Shown here: piece by piece, positions 52,825-61,722 of the stretch
How the letters are laid out: the number at the start of each line of letters is the position of its first letter
Position numbering within the stretch: the first letter of the stretch is position 1
From: Roseivivax sp. THAF197b
Lineage (GTDB): Bacteria; Pseudomonadota; Alphaproteobacteria; Rhodobacterales; Rhodobacteraceae
Assembly: GCF_009363255.1 (NCBI RefSeq)
Contig: NZ_CP045318.1
Location: 1,411,001-1,475,000 of the forward strand
DNA length: 64,000 nucleotides
Reading direction: 5' to 3'
Translations under genes and position numbers: made by a program
The notes under the pieces: generated by a model
The model's input: only the letters and a program-made list of their open reading frames with translations
The model's database searches: none
Told to the model about the DNA's origin: nothing

Positions 52825-54111
52825 ATGCCCCGTCGCACAGCCCCCTTTGCCCCGTTCGAATGGATGATCGCCTGGCGGTACCTGCGTGCGCGCCGCGCCG
52901 AGGGCGGCGTCAGCGTCATGACCTGGATCAGCCTGATCGGCATCACGCTTGCGGTCTTCGCACTGATCGCAACCCTCGCGGTGCGGTCCGGATTTCGCGC
53001 GGAATTCGTCGATACGATCCTTGGCGCGAACGCTCATGTCACCGTCTATGCCTCTGAAACGCGGGACGAAAACGGCGTCGTGAGCCGCAGCTTCACAGAC
53101 TTTCAGGCGCGCACGGACGCCGTCTCAGAAGTGCCGGGCGTGGAGCATGCCGCGCCCGTGGTCAAAGGTCAGGTCATGGCCAATGCCAATGGTCGCAATT
53201 CCGGGATCGAGGTTTTCGGCATGGCCGCGTCGGACGTGCAGACCCTGCCGCGCATCGTCGATCCAGAGACGGGCCGCGGCGACTTTTCCCGCTACGGGGA
53301 CGGCATCGCGATAGGATCGGGCGTGGCGCGGGAGCTCGGTCTGCGCATCGGCGATCCGGTCAAGATCATCTCGCCCGACGGGGTGAAGACCGCCTTCGGA
53401 CAAAGCCCGCGCTCCAAGTCGTACGAGGTGGTCTACATCTTTTCCGCGGGGCGCTACGACATCGACCGGACGCGCGCCTACATGCCGTTCGCGGAGGCGC
53501 AGCTCTTCTTCAACCGCGACGGGCAAGCCGATGAAATCGAAGTAATTGTTTCGGATCCCGAGGCGGTGTCCGAATATCGCGGCGCGATCCAAGCCGCAGT
53601 GGGCTCCGGTGCCTATTTGTGGACCTGGCAGGATGCGTCTGGCGGGTTTCTGAACGCGCTCGAGATCGAGGATAACGTGATGTTCGTCATCCTGTCCGTC
53701 CTCGTTCTGATCGCGGCAATGAACATCACCTCCGGTCTTATCATGCTGGTGAAGAACAAGGGTCGGGATATCGGCATTCTGCGCACGATGGGGCTGACCG
53801 AGGGTGCGGTTCTGCGGGTCTTTTTCATCTGCGGCGCCTTTACGGGCATCATCGGCACGGTCGCGGGCGTCGTCTTGGGATGTCTCTTCGCGATCTACAT
53901 CGATCCGATCTTCTCGGCGGTGAACTACGTCGCCGGGGGCGGGGTCTGGGATCCGTCCGTGCGCGGCCTTTATCAATTGCCGGCCAAGTTGGAGCTCGGC
54001 GACGTGTTGTCCGCCGTCGCCTTGTCGCTGGGATTGTCCTTCATCGTGACGATCTTTCCGGCCCGGCGTGCGGCGCGCATGAACCCGGTCGAGGCGCTGC
54101 GTTATGAGTGA
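52825..54111 (+). CDS. Lipoprotein-releasing ABC transporter permease LolC/LolE
   Basis: This 428-residue protein has an N-terminal helix (EWMIAWRYLRARRAEGGVSVMTWISLIGITLAVFALI), a large periplasmic domain (about 50-265) and three C-terminal helices (about 285-420) ending PARRAARMNPVEALRYE. This is the FtsX/LolCE MacB-type layout. In many alphaproteobacteria one such LolF-like protein replaces LolC and LolE. With LolD it extracts lipoproteins from the inner membrane for transfer to LolA. The stop overlaps lolD by 8 nt. Confidence 0.94.
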   Translation: MPRRTAPFAPFEWMIAWRYLRARRAEGGVSVMTWISLIGITLAVFALIATLAVRSGFRAEFVDTILGANAHVTVYASETRDENGVVSRSFTDFQARTDAVSEVPGVEHAAPVVKGQVMANANGRNSGIEVFGMAASDVQTLPRIVDPETGRGDFSRYGDGIAIGSGVARELGLRIGDPVKIISPDGVKTAFGQSPRSKSYEVVYIFSAGRYDIDRTRAYMPFAEAQLFFNRDGQADEIEVIVSDPEAVSEYRGAIQAAVGSGAYLWTWQDASGGFLNALEIEDNVMFVILSVLVLIAAMNITSGLIMLVKNKGRDIGILRTMGLTEGAVLRVFFICGAFTGIIGTVAGVVLGCLFAIYIDPIFSAVNYVAGGGVWDPSVRGLYQLPAKLELGDVLSAVALSLGLSFIVTIFPARRAARMNPVEALRYE

Positions 54112-54787
54112 TCTGGCTCTCGATCTGCGCGGTATATCCAAAAGCTATAACAAGGGCTTGCCGAACGCCGTTCATGTGCTGCGCGAAGTGGACCTGGCCG
54201 TGATACCCGGGGAGGCTGTCGCGCTTGTGGCGCCCTCTGGCGCCGGAAAGTCGACGCTTCTGCATATCGCCGGGCTTCTGGACACGCCCGATGCGGGCCA
54301 GTTGACGATTGCCGGGCAGGACATGACCGGTCAGCCCGACCGCCGCCGCACCCGAATGCGGCGCGAAACGGTGGGCTTCATCTACCAGTTCCACCATCTT
54401 CTGCCGGAATTCAGTGCCGCGGAAAACGTTGTTCTTCCACAGCTTGCGAATGGAAGCTCACGTAAGGACGCGGATGCGCGCGCGGCAGATCTCCTGGCCT
54501 CCGTCGGTTTGACGGACCGGGCCCATCACCGACCCGCCGCCTTGTCGGGTGGCGAGCAGCAGCGTGTGGCCTTCTGCCGTGCGATGGCCAATGCGCCGCG
54601 CCTCATCCTGGCGGATGAACCGACGGGCAACCTCGATCCCGACACGTCGGAGCGGGTGTTCGACACGCTCATGCGCCTCGTGCGCGAGACGGGGCTTGCG
54701 GCGGTGATCGCGACGCACAATCTCGAGCTTGCCGCGCGCATGGATCGGCAGGTGCGGTTGGACCAGGGCACATTGCGGGCGCTGTGA
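54104..54787 (+). CDS. lolD: Lipoprotein-releasing ABC transporter ATPase LolD
   Basis: This 227-residue ATPase has Walker A APSGAGKSTLL, Q-loop FIYQFHHLLPEFSAAENV, signature LSGGEQQRVAFCRAM, Walker B LILADEPTGNLD and His in IATHNLELA. FHHLLPEF is typical of LolD. Overlap with the permease gene supports a LolCE-LolD operon. Confidence 0.96.
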   Translation: MSDLALDLRGISKSYNKGLPNAVHVLREVDLAVIPGEAVALVAPSGAGKSTLLHIAGLLDTPDAGQLTIAGQDMTGQPDRRRTRMRRETVGFIYQFHHLLPEFSAAENVVLPQLANGSSRKDADARAADLLASVGLTDRAHHRPAALSGGEQQRVAFCRAMANAPRLILADEPTGNLDPDTSERVFDTLMRLVRETGLAAVIATHNLELAARMDRQVRLDQGTLRAL

Positions 54788-54889
54788 CCCCGATGCATCG
54801 CGACGATGGGTTGCGATCGTTATCCGAAAAACTTGCCATAAATTGACCTCATTATTCGGTTCCTGTCGCATCGTTTTCGGCGGAGAGAT

Positions 54890-55699
54890 GTGGACTGTGT
54901 GATGGGTGCGGAACTTCTTTTCATTCTTCTGGCTTTAACGCCTGTTGCAATCGGTGCGGGTCTGATCGCCACCGGTGCGGAGGACGGGCAGGACGAATTC
55001 GGCGCGGATCCGGCCAGAGAGGACGGCGCCGAGGTGGAGGACGCCGACGACCTGATCCCCGCACGCCCCGAGGACAGTTTGGACATTCCGGGAACCGAGG
55101 AAGACGACATTCTGACAGGCACCGATGCCGATGAGTTGGTCCTCGCGGATGCAGGAAGTGACAGCGTGGATGCAGGCGCGGGCGCAGATTACGTCGAAGG
55201 CGATGACGGGGCCGACTCGCTTCTCGGTGGGGAGGGCGATGATGTTCTTCTGGGCGGGGAAGGCGATGACGTGCTGGAGGGCGGCGCGGATGACGACGTC
55301 CTTGCTGGCGGTGTCGGCGCCGACACGCTCTCGGGTGGATCGGGCAACGATATCCTGCTCGCGGATGATGCGGAAAACGAGGACGACGACGCGGATGTGC
55401 TGGATGGCGGAGAGGGGGACGATGCCCTGTTCTTTGGTCCGGGCGACAGTGCGACCGGTGGTGAGGGGGCGGATGTCTTTGCACCGAGCGGGTCCGCTTC
55501 GATTACCGATTTTGACAGCGCGGAAGACGTCCTCCTGGTGCGCTATACTGGCGAGACCGCCCCGGAGATCACCGATCAGGTCGTCACGTCCACGGGGCTG
55601 GAGGTTAGCCTGTCCAATGGTAGCGTCATCACCTTGGCGGGTGTGACCGAGCCTTTGGATGTGGCGAGCATCGCGTTCCTCGAAACAGCGGCCCTGTGA
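54890..55699 (+). CDS. RTX-repeat calcium-binding protein with N-terminal membrane segment
   Basis: A GTG at 54890 has GGAG 4 nt before it; ATG 54902 is the alternative. The 269-residue protein starts with a hydrophobic helix (about 5-28), then an acidic linker, then RTX repeats (about 70-200: GGEGDDVLLGGEGDDVLEGGADDDV and others) and a T1SS-like end region (SASITDFDSAEDVLLV). A hydrophobic N-terminus on an RTX protein is uncommon; it may be a signal anchor that keeps the protein at the membrane. It stands alone, 103 nt after lolD. Confidence 0.83.
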   Translation: MDCVMGAELLFILLALTPVAIGAGLIATGAEDGQDEFGADPAREDGAEVEDADDLIPARPEDSLDIPGTEEDDILTGTDADELVLADAGSDSVDAGAGADYVEGDDGADSLLGGEGDDVLLGGEGDDVLEGGADDDVLAGGVGADTLSGGSGNDILLADDAENEDDDADVLDGGEGDDALFFGPGDSATGGEGADVFAPSGSASITDFDSAEDVLLVRYTGETAPEITDQVVTSTGLEVSLSNGSVITLAGVTEPLDVASIAFLETAAL

Positions 55700-55706
55700 T
55701 GTCTGC

Positions 55707-55722
55707 GCGGTGACGTCACCGC
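55707..55722. promoter_or_regulatory. Perfect 16-bp palindrome with TGACGTCA core
   Basis: GCGGTGACGTCACCGC reads the same on both strands. A related half-copy (GCGTCACGTCA) lies at 55742-55752. It sits upstream of the DUF3047 gene. It has no loop, so it is better read as an operator than as a terminator. Confidence 0.6.
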
Positions 55723-55794
55723 TCCGCGCCGCGCTCCCGTGGCGTCACGTCATTGTGCCTCGCTGTAACCTTCGGGCGCGATAGGTTCCGGGCT

Positions 55795-55804
55795 GTAACG
55801 TTAC
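55795..55804. promoter_or_regulatory. GTAACGTTAC palindrome next to repeated GCTGTAAC
   Basis: The 10-bp palindrome ends 9 nt before the ATG at 55814, just ahead of the GAGG ribosome binding site. GCTGTAAC occurs at 55762-55769 and 55792-55799, so the spacing is 30 nt. A repressor site overlapping the translation start region is possible. Confidence 0.4.
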
Positions 55805-55813
55805 GAGGATCAC

Positions 55814-56488
55814 ATGCCCAAAATCTTCCGCTTCTCCGCCCGTCCTGTCCTGTCCGGCGCGCTTCTGGCCGCGTCTCTGGCGCTTCCTGTTGGCGCCGCC
55901 TCGGTCCCGTTCGAGGATTCAGCGTGGAAAGTGCAGCGATTCTCGCTCTTTTCCGGGAATGATTATGGCTTTGAAGGCGATAGCCTGTCTGTCGCTTCGG
56001 ATGGAACGGTCTCCATCGCCTATCGTCCGCTGGCGCCTGCGAACTGGGGGGCGCGCTCCGCCTCTTGGTCCTGGTCGGTGGATGCGAGCGTGCCCGCAAC
56101 GGATCTGACGCAGAAGGGCGGCGATGATCGCAACCTCGCCGTCTATTTCGTTTTCCTGCCGGAGGCGCAGGCGCGGGAATTGCAGGGCGCGTCCATCACA
56201 CGGCTTCTGAACGAGGACGCGATCCGCGCGCTCGTCTATGTCTGGGGCGGCGATCATGGCCGGGGGGACGTGCTCCCAAGCCCGTATCTGGGCGAGCGGG
56301 GCAAGACGGTAGTCCTGCGGGCCGCGGGGACGGGCGCCCATGGCGAAGACATCGATCTCGCCGCGGATTATGCCCGGGCCTTCGGGAGCGATGCGCCGGG
56401 TGCGCTTGTGGGGATCGCCGTGTCGGGCGACAGCGACGACACCGAGAGCCGCATCGATGCCTCGATCCGCAACCTCGCGGTGAACTAG
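55814..56488 (+). CDS. Secreted DUF3047-like protein
   Basis: This 224-residue protein has a Sec signal peptide (about 1-29, ending GAASV). It contains WSWSVDASVPATDLTQKGGDDRNLAVYFVF and then YVWGGDHGRGDVLPSPY, the pattern of the DUF3047 family of exported beta-rich proteins. The function is unknown. It stands alone behind the palindromic region and is convergent with the YdcZ-like gene, whose stop overlaps its end by 4 nt. Confidence 0.8.
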   Translation: MPKIFRFSARPVLSGALLAASLALPVGAASVPFEDSAWKVQRFSLFSGNDYGFEGDSLSVASDGTVSIAYRPLAPANWGARSASWSWSVDASVPATDLTQKGGDDRNLAVYFVFLPEAQARELQGASITRLLNEDAIRALVYVWGGDHGRGDVLPSPYLGERGKTVVLRAAGTGAHGEDIDLAADYARAFGSDAPGALVGIAVSGDSDDTESRIDASIRNLAVN

Positions 56489-56919
56489 GCCCTCTGCGTG
56501 ATCCAGACACCCAGCGCCATGACCGCAATGCCGGTCAGGCGCGTCATTGTCAGCGGTGAGGGGCGCGCGCCGAAGAGGCCGAACTGATCGATCACAGCGG
56601 CGGAGACGAGCTGCCCGATCAGCACGAAAAACACCGCATTCCCGACCCCGAAATGCGGTGCGATATACGTGACCGACAGCACGTAGAAGGCCACGAAGAA
56701 CCCGGCAAGAAAGAGGTGTTTCGGAGCACCTGCGGCCCGCGCCAGGGCATGCGGCCCGGTGATCAGCGTCGCGGCTGCCGCCGCGGAAAAGGCCACGACG
56801 AACAGGATGAGGGCTGCGGCGGAGGGCGATCCCATGCGCGCGCCGAGGGCCGCATTGAGAGCCGCCAGAAGCGGGATGCCGATCCCGGCGAGAAACATAA
56901 TGCTGGCATATTGGAACAT
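56485..56919 (-). CDS. DMT-superfamily YdcZ-like (DUF606) transporter
   Basis: The ATG at 56919 has GAGG 6 nt before it. The 144-residue protein has about five membrane helices in the five-helix DUF606 pattern: GIPLLAALNAALGARMGSPSAAALILFVV, FYVLSVTYIAPHFGVGNAVFFVLIGQLVSAAVIDQFGLF and the C-terminal GIAVMALGVWI. Family members are small transporters of unknown substrate. Confidence 0.87.
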   Translation of the reverse strand: MFQYASIMFLAGIGIPLLAALNAALGARMGSPSAAALILFVVAFSAAAAATLITGPHALARAAGAPKHLFLAGFFVAFYVLSVTYIAPHFGVGNAVFFVLIGQLVSAAVIDQFGLFGARPSPLTMTRLTGIAVMALGVWITQRA

Positions 56920-57106
56920 GGCGCACCTCATCGGTATCCCCGCATGCATGCGGGGCCTCTTCGGCGGAAGGTGGACCGCGCGGCCGGGCATGTCACGCGG
57001 AAAGCGGCGCGGATGGTGCGCGGAGAGGGCGCGCCCGGGTCATCGCCCCTTGCGCGGGGCGCCGGTGCTTGCCAGACATGTGAGGGAGCAGGACAGGAGC
57101 ACCATC

Positions 57107-57541
57107 ATGACCTTCACGCGCATCGCATTCGCCACGCTCGCCCTGGCCGGGCTGTCGGCATGCCAGGTGGACGAAACGGGCGGACAGGCCGCCATGCCCG
57201 GCGCCTCGGATGGCGCGCGGCTCTACCAGGAATATTGCGCGATCTGCCACGGGCCGGGCGGCAAGGGCGACGGGACGATGGCGCGCGCCATGCAGAAACC
57301 GCCGCGCGACCTGACGCTGCTGACGGTGCGCAACAACGATGTCTATCCCGCGGCCAAGGTCATCTCGACCATCGACGGCTATGCGCGTTCCGACATCTCG
57401 GGGCCGAGCATGCCGGAATTCGGGCAATTGCTGCGCGGCGATCTCGTGCCCTATGACACGGGCGACGGGATCCAGACGCCCACGCCGCGCACGCTCGTGG
57501 CGCTGACCGAATACCTGCGCACGATCCAGGTGACGCGCTGA
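57107..57541 (+). CDS. Lipoprotein class I cytochrome c
   Basis: This 144-residue protein has a lipoprotein signal (LAGLSAC, Cys19) and one haem site CAICH at 44-48. The likely axial Met is in GPSMPEFGQLL. The ATG at 57107 follows GGACAGGAGC. A membrane-anchored monohaem cytochrome can carry electrons to a terminal oxidase, but the partner is unknown. It stands alone between the YdcZ-like and TetR genes. Confidence 0.9.
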   Translation: MTFTRIAFATLALAGLSACQVDETGGQAAMPGASDGARLYQEYCAICHGPGGKGDGTMARAMQKPPRDLTLLTVRNNDVYPAAKVISTIDGYARSDISGPSMPEFGQLLRGDLVPYDTGDGIQTPTPRTLVALTEYLRTIQVTR

Positions 57542-57663
57542 GGTCTCGGGGCGCAAGGCTGATCGCTGACGACTGAGGTTTGACGCGGAACCAGGCGCAT
57601 CCCGGCGCAAGGCCGGGATGCGCCGGTGCGAGAGACGCTGTCTCTCGCGCTCTCTGGAGGTAT

Positions 57664-58278
57664 TTATGGTCCGGTCGTGACAGGGGCGGGTTGCGCCGTG
57701 ACGAGCCGTCGGATCATCGACCAGTAAAGCTCCTCGACCTCCGGCAGGGACAGTCGACCGCCATCGCGGTACCAGGTGTTGATCTGGGTCAGCATGCCGA
57801 TGATCGCGAAGGCGGTGATGCGGGGATCCTCCACATCGAAGGCGCCCGTGTCGCGACCATTTCGCAGAATGTCGACCAGCGCGCCTTCATAGCGGCGGCG
57901 CAGCATCTCGATCTCGGCGAAATGATCGGGATCGAGATTGCGCAGCTCCATGTAGGAGATGAAGACCGCGGCCGGGCGTTCGGAATTGAAGCGGATATGA
58001 AAGCGTGTGAACGCCTCCAGCCTGCCAAGCGCGTCCTCGGGCTTCGGCCAGGCGGTATAGGCCGAGAGCAGGTCCTGCATGTGTCCCTTCATCAGCGAGA
58101 AGAGCAGGGTCTGCTTGTCGGGCGTGTAATTGTAAAGCGCGCCTGCCTGAACGCCGACATCCGAGGCGATCTGGCGCATGGAGACCGCGGCAAAGCCGTG
58201 TCGCGCGAACAGCTTGAGTGCCGCGCGTTCGACGCGCGGTCCGGTGATGTCGGAATGGGAACCGCGGGTGCGTGCCAT
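57664..58278 (-). CDS. TetR-family transcriptional regulator
   Basis: The start at 58278 (MARTRGSHSDITGPRVERAALKLFARHGF) is taken; an earlier start at 58692 is rejected. The 204-residue protein has an N-terminal helix-turn-helix (VSMRQIASDVGVQAGALYNYTPDKQTLLFSLM) and a ligand-binding C-terminal half of unknown ligand. It is divergent from a small lipoprotein gene. Roseobacter homologues often control fatty-acid or aromatic catabolism, but no such gene is adjacent. Confidence 0.92.
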   Translation of the reverse strand: MARTRGSHSDITGPRVERAALKLFARHGFAAVSMRQIASDVGVQAGALYNYTPDKQTLLFSLMKGHMQDLLSAYTAWPKPEDALGRLEAFTRFHIRFNSERPAAVFISYMELRNLDPDHFAEIEMLRRRYEGALVDILRNGRDTGAFDVEDPRITAFAIIGMLTQINTWYRDGGRLSLPEVEELYWSMIRRLVTAQPAPVTTGP

Positions 58279-58412
58279 GGGCGGAGTTTGATATGAACGC
58301 TCGTTCAGATCAAGATGGTGCGTGCCGCGCGCGCTCCGTGCGTGCCATGGCGCGGGCTTGCCAAGTCGGGGACGCTCGGGCAAGACGGTCGGATCGAAAG
58401 ACCGGATTGCCC

Positions 58413-58700
58413 ATGCGCGCGCCTGCCCTTGTAATCGCCCTCGGCCTTGCCGTGACGGGCTGCACCCAGTTTCCCGAGCTTGATGCGACGGCCACGCCGG
58501 GTGTGGCCGATGCGCCTTATCCCGATCTTCTGCCGCTCGGCCTGCTTCTCGGGGACGCGCCGATGCGCGCCACGCCCGACATGAGTGCAAACGTCGTCTC
58601 CCGCGCCGAGGCTCTGCGCGCGCGCGCGGCCCGCTTGCAAGGCCCGGTGATCGATGCCGGGACCCGCAGGCGCATGGCGCGCGGGGTGGCATCGCGCTGA
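58413..58700 (+). CDS. Small lipoprotein of unknown function
   Basis: This 95-residue protein has a lipoprotein signal (LAVTGC, Cys about 17). The mature part has no recognised domain and ends with a basic helix (SRAEALRARAARLQG). It lies 92 nt before hom and is divergent from the tetR gene. The start is weakly supported by its ribosome binding site, but the lipobox makes the frame credible. Confidence 0.65.
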   Translation: MRAPALVIALGLAVTGCTQFPELDATATPGVADAPYPDLLPLGLLLGDAPMRATPDMSANVVSRAEALRARAARLQGPVIDAGTRRRMARGVASR

Positions 58701-58792
58701 GACGCGTTGCAGCGCCCTGCAGGAGCGGCTAGAGGGACGGCGAATACGTCTCGAACCCAGATCCCGACCCGCGAAAAGGAGCCCGTGCGCCC

Positions 58793-60079
58793 ATGTCAGA
58801 CCCCTTGCGTCTTGGAATTGCAGGCCTCGGCACGGTCGGGGCGGGTGTCATCAAGATCGTGCGCCAGAAGGCCAATCTCCTGGCCACGCGCACCGGGCGG
58901 CCGATCCAGATCGTCGCCGTTTCCGCACGCAACCGCGACAAGGATCGCGGCGTGCGCCTGACCGATTTCGACTGGGAAGACGATCCCGTCACGCTGGCGC
59001 GGCGCGACGATGTCGATGTCTTCGTGGAACTCATGGGCGGCTCGGACGGGCCTGCCAAGGCCGCGACCCAGGCCGCGCTCGAGGCGGGCAAGGATGTGGT
59101 GACCGCGAACAAGGCGATGCTGGCCCATCACGGCCAGATGCTTGCCCAGATGGCCGACGAGAAGGGCGCGGTCCTGCGCTTCGAGGCCGCGGTTGCGGGC
59201 GGCATCCCCGTGATCAAGGCCCTGACCGAGGGATTGGCCGGCAACGAGATCAGCCGCGTCATGGGCGTGATGAACGGCACCTGCAATTACATCCTGACGC
59301 GGATGGAATCGGGCGGGCTGACCTATGCCGAGGCCTTCGCCGAAGCCGATGACCTGGGCTTTCTCGAAGCCGATCCCGAGCTGGACGTGGGCGGCATCGA
59401 TGCCGGGCACAAGCTGGCGCTCCTTTCGGCCATCGCCTTCGGCACGGAGGTGGATTTCGCGGGCGTGAAGCTCGAAGGCATCGGCAAGGTGTCCATCGAC
59501 GATATCCGCCAGGCCGCCGACATGGGCTACAAGATCAAGCTTCTGGGCGTGGCGCGGATGACCGGCCGCGGGCTGGAACAGCGCATGGCGCCGTGCCTCG
59601 TGCCGCAGACCTCGCCGCTGGGCCAGCTCGATGGCGGCACCAACATGGTGGTGATCGAGGGCGACAGCGTCGGCCAGATCGTCCTGCGTGGCGCGGGCGC
59701 GGGCGAGGGGCCCACGGCCTCCGCCGTCCTCGGCGACGTGATGGATATCGCGCGCGGCTTGCGCATCTCGACCTTCGGCAAGCCCGCGGCGGGGCTCAAC
59801 AAGGTGCAATCGGCGACGGTCGCAACGCCCGCGCCCTATTACCTGCGCATGCGGCTTCTCGACAAGCCGGGCGCGCTGGCCAAGGTCGCCACGGCCCTGG
59901 GCGATGCGGGCATCTCGATCAACCGGATGCGCCAATACGATCATTCGCAGGATACGGCGCCCGTGCTGATCGTCACCCACAAGACCACGCGCGATGCGCT
60001 GGACCGCGCGATCGGCGCGATGAGCACGTCCGGTGTCCTGGGGAGCGACCCGGTTGCGCTCCGTATCGAGGAAGTCTGA
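58793..60079 (+). CDS. hom: Homoserine dehydrogenase
   Basis: This 428-residue enzyme reduces aspartate semialdehyde to homoserine for threonine and methionine. It has the N-terminal LRLGIAGLGTVGAGV NAD(P) site, ELMGGSDGPAK, VTANKAMLAHHG, GVMNGTCNYILTRME and AEADDLGFLEADPELDVGGIDAGHKL. A C-terminal ACT domain (LLDKPGALAKVATALGDAGISINRM, about 352-428) allows feedback control by threonine. It is followed by NUDIX, glpX and recJ, a common Rhodobacteraceae order. Confidence 0.97.
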   Translation: MSDPLRLGIAGLGTVGAGVIKIVRQKANLLATRTGRPIQIVAVSARNRDKDRGVRLTDFDWEDDPVTLARRDDVDVFVELMGGSDGPAKAATQAALEAGKDVVTANKAMLAHHGQMLAQMADEKGAVLRFEAAVAGGIPVIKALTEGLAGNEISRVMGVMNGTCNYILTRMESGGLTYAEAFAEADDLGFLEADPELDVGGIDAGHKLALLSAIAFGTEVDFAGVKLEGIGKVSIDDIRQAADMGYKIKLLGVARMTGRGLEQRMAPCLVPQTSPLGQLDGGTNMVVIEGDSVGQIVLRGAGAGEGPTASAVLGDVMDIARGLRISTFGKPAAGLNKVQSATVATPAPYYLRMRLLDKPGALAKVATALGDAGISINRMRQYDHSQDTAPVLIVTHKTTRDALDRAIGAMSTSGVLGSDPVALRIEEV

Positions 60080-60491
60080 ACCGACACCTGCCGCGCTCGC
60101 GGTGGTGATCCGCGAGGGGCATGCCCTTCTAGTGCGCCGGGGCAATCGGCCCGATGCGGGGCTTTGGGGTTATCCCGGCGGGAAATGCGAAGCCGGAGAG
60201 AGCGCGGCCGAGACCGCCTTGCGCGAATTGGGCGAAGAGACCGGGCTAGTCGCCACGCGCGCGACGATGCTTGGCACGCTCCATGTCCTGCGGCCAGATT
60301 TCCACTACCGGCTCGATGCGTTTCTTTGCCATGACGCGACCGGGGCTGCACGCGCGGCGGATGATGCCGAGGAGGCGGGCTGGTTCCCGGTCCCGCACGT
60401 GATCGGCGGACGGTACCTGATGAGCCGGGATGTGGACCGGTTGTGCCTTCGGGCGATGGGCTGGATCACCAGCTCGAGGCCCGTCCTCTGA
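60033..60491 (+). CDS. NUDIX hydrolase
   Basis: The frame overlaps the end of hom by 47 nt. A GTG at 60033 gives 152 residues, but a later start inside or after the overlap cannot be excluded. The NUDIX box GGKCEAGESAAETALRELGEETGL fits GX5EX7REUXEEXGU. LLVRRGNRPDAGLWGYPGGK is typical of ADP-ribose or nucleotide hydrolases. It may be co-translated with hom. Confidence 0.85.
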   Translation: MSWGATRLRSVSRKSEPTPAALAVVIREGHALLVRRGNRPDAGLWGYPGGKCEAGESAAETALRELGEETGLVATRATMLGTLHVLRPDFHYRLDAFLCHDATGAARAADDAEEAGWFPVPHVIGGRYLMSRDVDRLCLRAMGWITSSRPVL

Positions 60492-60527
60492 GGCGCATTG
60501 CGGAAACTATGGCGCGATAAAGGAAAT

Positions 60528-60566
60528 CCGGCCCGCCCTTGTCCTTGCAGAAGCGCGGCGGGCCGG
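60528..60566 (+). terminator. Hairpin between NUDIX gene and glpX
   Basis: CCGGCCCGCC (60528-60537) pairs perfectly with GGCGGGCCGG (60557-60566) around a 19-nt loop. There is no U tract. It lies 44 nt before the glpX start and may separate the two transcripts or stabilise an mRNA end. Confidence 0.5.
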
Positions 60567-60610
60567 GGTAGGCATGTCGCAACAAGAAATGGACAGTTCC
60601 GGAGCCCGCC

Positions 60611-61576
60611 ATGACCGCCCCCAAGGATTTTAACGATCGCATGTTGTCTCTGGGCCTGGCCCGCGTCGCCGAGCAGGCGGCGATTGCATCGGCGGATTTC
60701 ATCGGCCGCGGCGACGAGAAGGCCGCCGACCAGGCGGCGGTGAACGCCATGCGCGAGCAGCTCAACAAGCTCGACATCCAGGGCACGGTCGTGATCGGCG
60801 AGGGGGAGCGCGACGAGGCACCCATGCTTTACATCGGCGAGGAAGTGGGTTCGGGCAACGGACCCGGCGTCGATATCGCGCTCGATCCGCTGGAAGGCAC
60901 GACGCTGACCGCCAAGGACATGCCCAACGCACTGACCGTCATCGCCATGGGGCCGCGCGGCTCCATGCTGCATGCGCCCGACGTCTATATGGACAAGCTC
61001 GCCATCGGTCCGGGCTTTGCCAAGGATGTGGTGACACTGGACATGAGCCCGAAAGAGCGGGTCGAGGCGCTGGCGCGTGCCAAGTCCTGCGCCACCGCCG
61101 ATATCACCGTCTGTATCCTTGAGCGTCCCCGCCACGAGGACATGATCGCCGAGGTTCGTGCCACGGGCGCTGCGATCCGGCTCATCACCGATGGCGACGT
61201 CGCGGGTGTCATGCATACCGCAGAGCCCGACATCACCGGGATCGACATGTATATGGGATCGGGCGGGGCGCCTGAAGGCGTGCTCGCCGCATCCGCGCTG
61301 AAATGCATGGGGGGCCAGATGTATGGCCGCCTGACATTCCGCAACGATGACGAGCGCGGGCGCGCGGCAAAGGCCGGGATCACCGATCTCGACCGGATCT
61401 ACACGCGCGACGACATGGTGACGGATCACGTGATCTTTGCGGCCACAGGCGTGACCTCCGGCTCGCTCCTGCCCGGGATCAAGCGCGAGGTCGGATATCT
61501 GACGACCGAGACGATCCTGATGCGTTCGAAGACCGGATCGGTCCGGCGCATGGTCTACCGCAACCCGACGCAGTAA
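60611..61576 (+). CDS. glpX: Class II fructose-1,6-bisphosphatase
   Basis: This 321-residue enzyme dephosphorylates fructose-1,6-bisphosphate in gluconeogenesis. It shows VIGEGERDEAPMLYIGEEVG, the metal site DIALDPLEGTTLTAK, TGxGGAPEGV-like SGGAPEGVLAASALKCMGGQM and FAATGVTSGSLLPGI. The ATG at 60611 follows GGAGCCCGCC. In this clade it often lies between hom and recJ. Confidence 0.97.
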   Translation: MTAPKDFNDRMLSLGLARVAEQAAIASADFIGRGDEKAADQAAVNAMREQLNKLDIQGTVVIGEGERDEAPMLYIGEEVGSGNGPGVDIALDPLEGTTLTAKDMPNALTVIAMGPRGSMLHAPDVYMDKLAIGPGFAKDVVTLDMSPKERVEALARAKSCATADITVCILERPRHEDMIAEVRATGAAIRLITDGDVAGVMHTAEPDITGIDMYMGSGGAPEGVLAASALKCMGGQMYGRLTFRNDDERGRAAKAGITDLDRIYTRDDMVTDHVIFAATGVTSGSLLPGIKREVGYLTTETILMRSKTGSVRRMVYRNPTQ

Positions 61577-61596
61577 GGTCAGGTTGCCGGTGATGC

Positions 61597-61622
61597 GGAT
61601 CGCCGCGCGCATGCGGCGATCC
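61597..61622 (+). terminator. Hairpin after glpX
   Basis: GGATCGCCGC (61597-61606) and GCGGCGATCC (61613-61622) form a perfect 10-bp stem with a 6-nt loop, 20 nt after the glpX stop. U tract is absent, so it may be a weak or Rho-assisted terminator. Confidence 0.6.
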
Positions 61623-61722
61623 CGTTGGGGGTTCTGCCCGTCGCCAGTGTCGCTCGGACCAATGGCGCAACAATGACGACCCCCGCAGCTGTTTTCCGTC
61701 CGAACGTGAGAGGCGCGCACTC

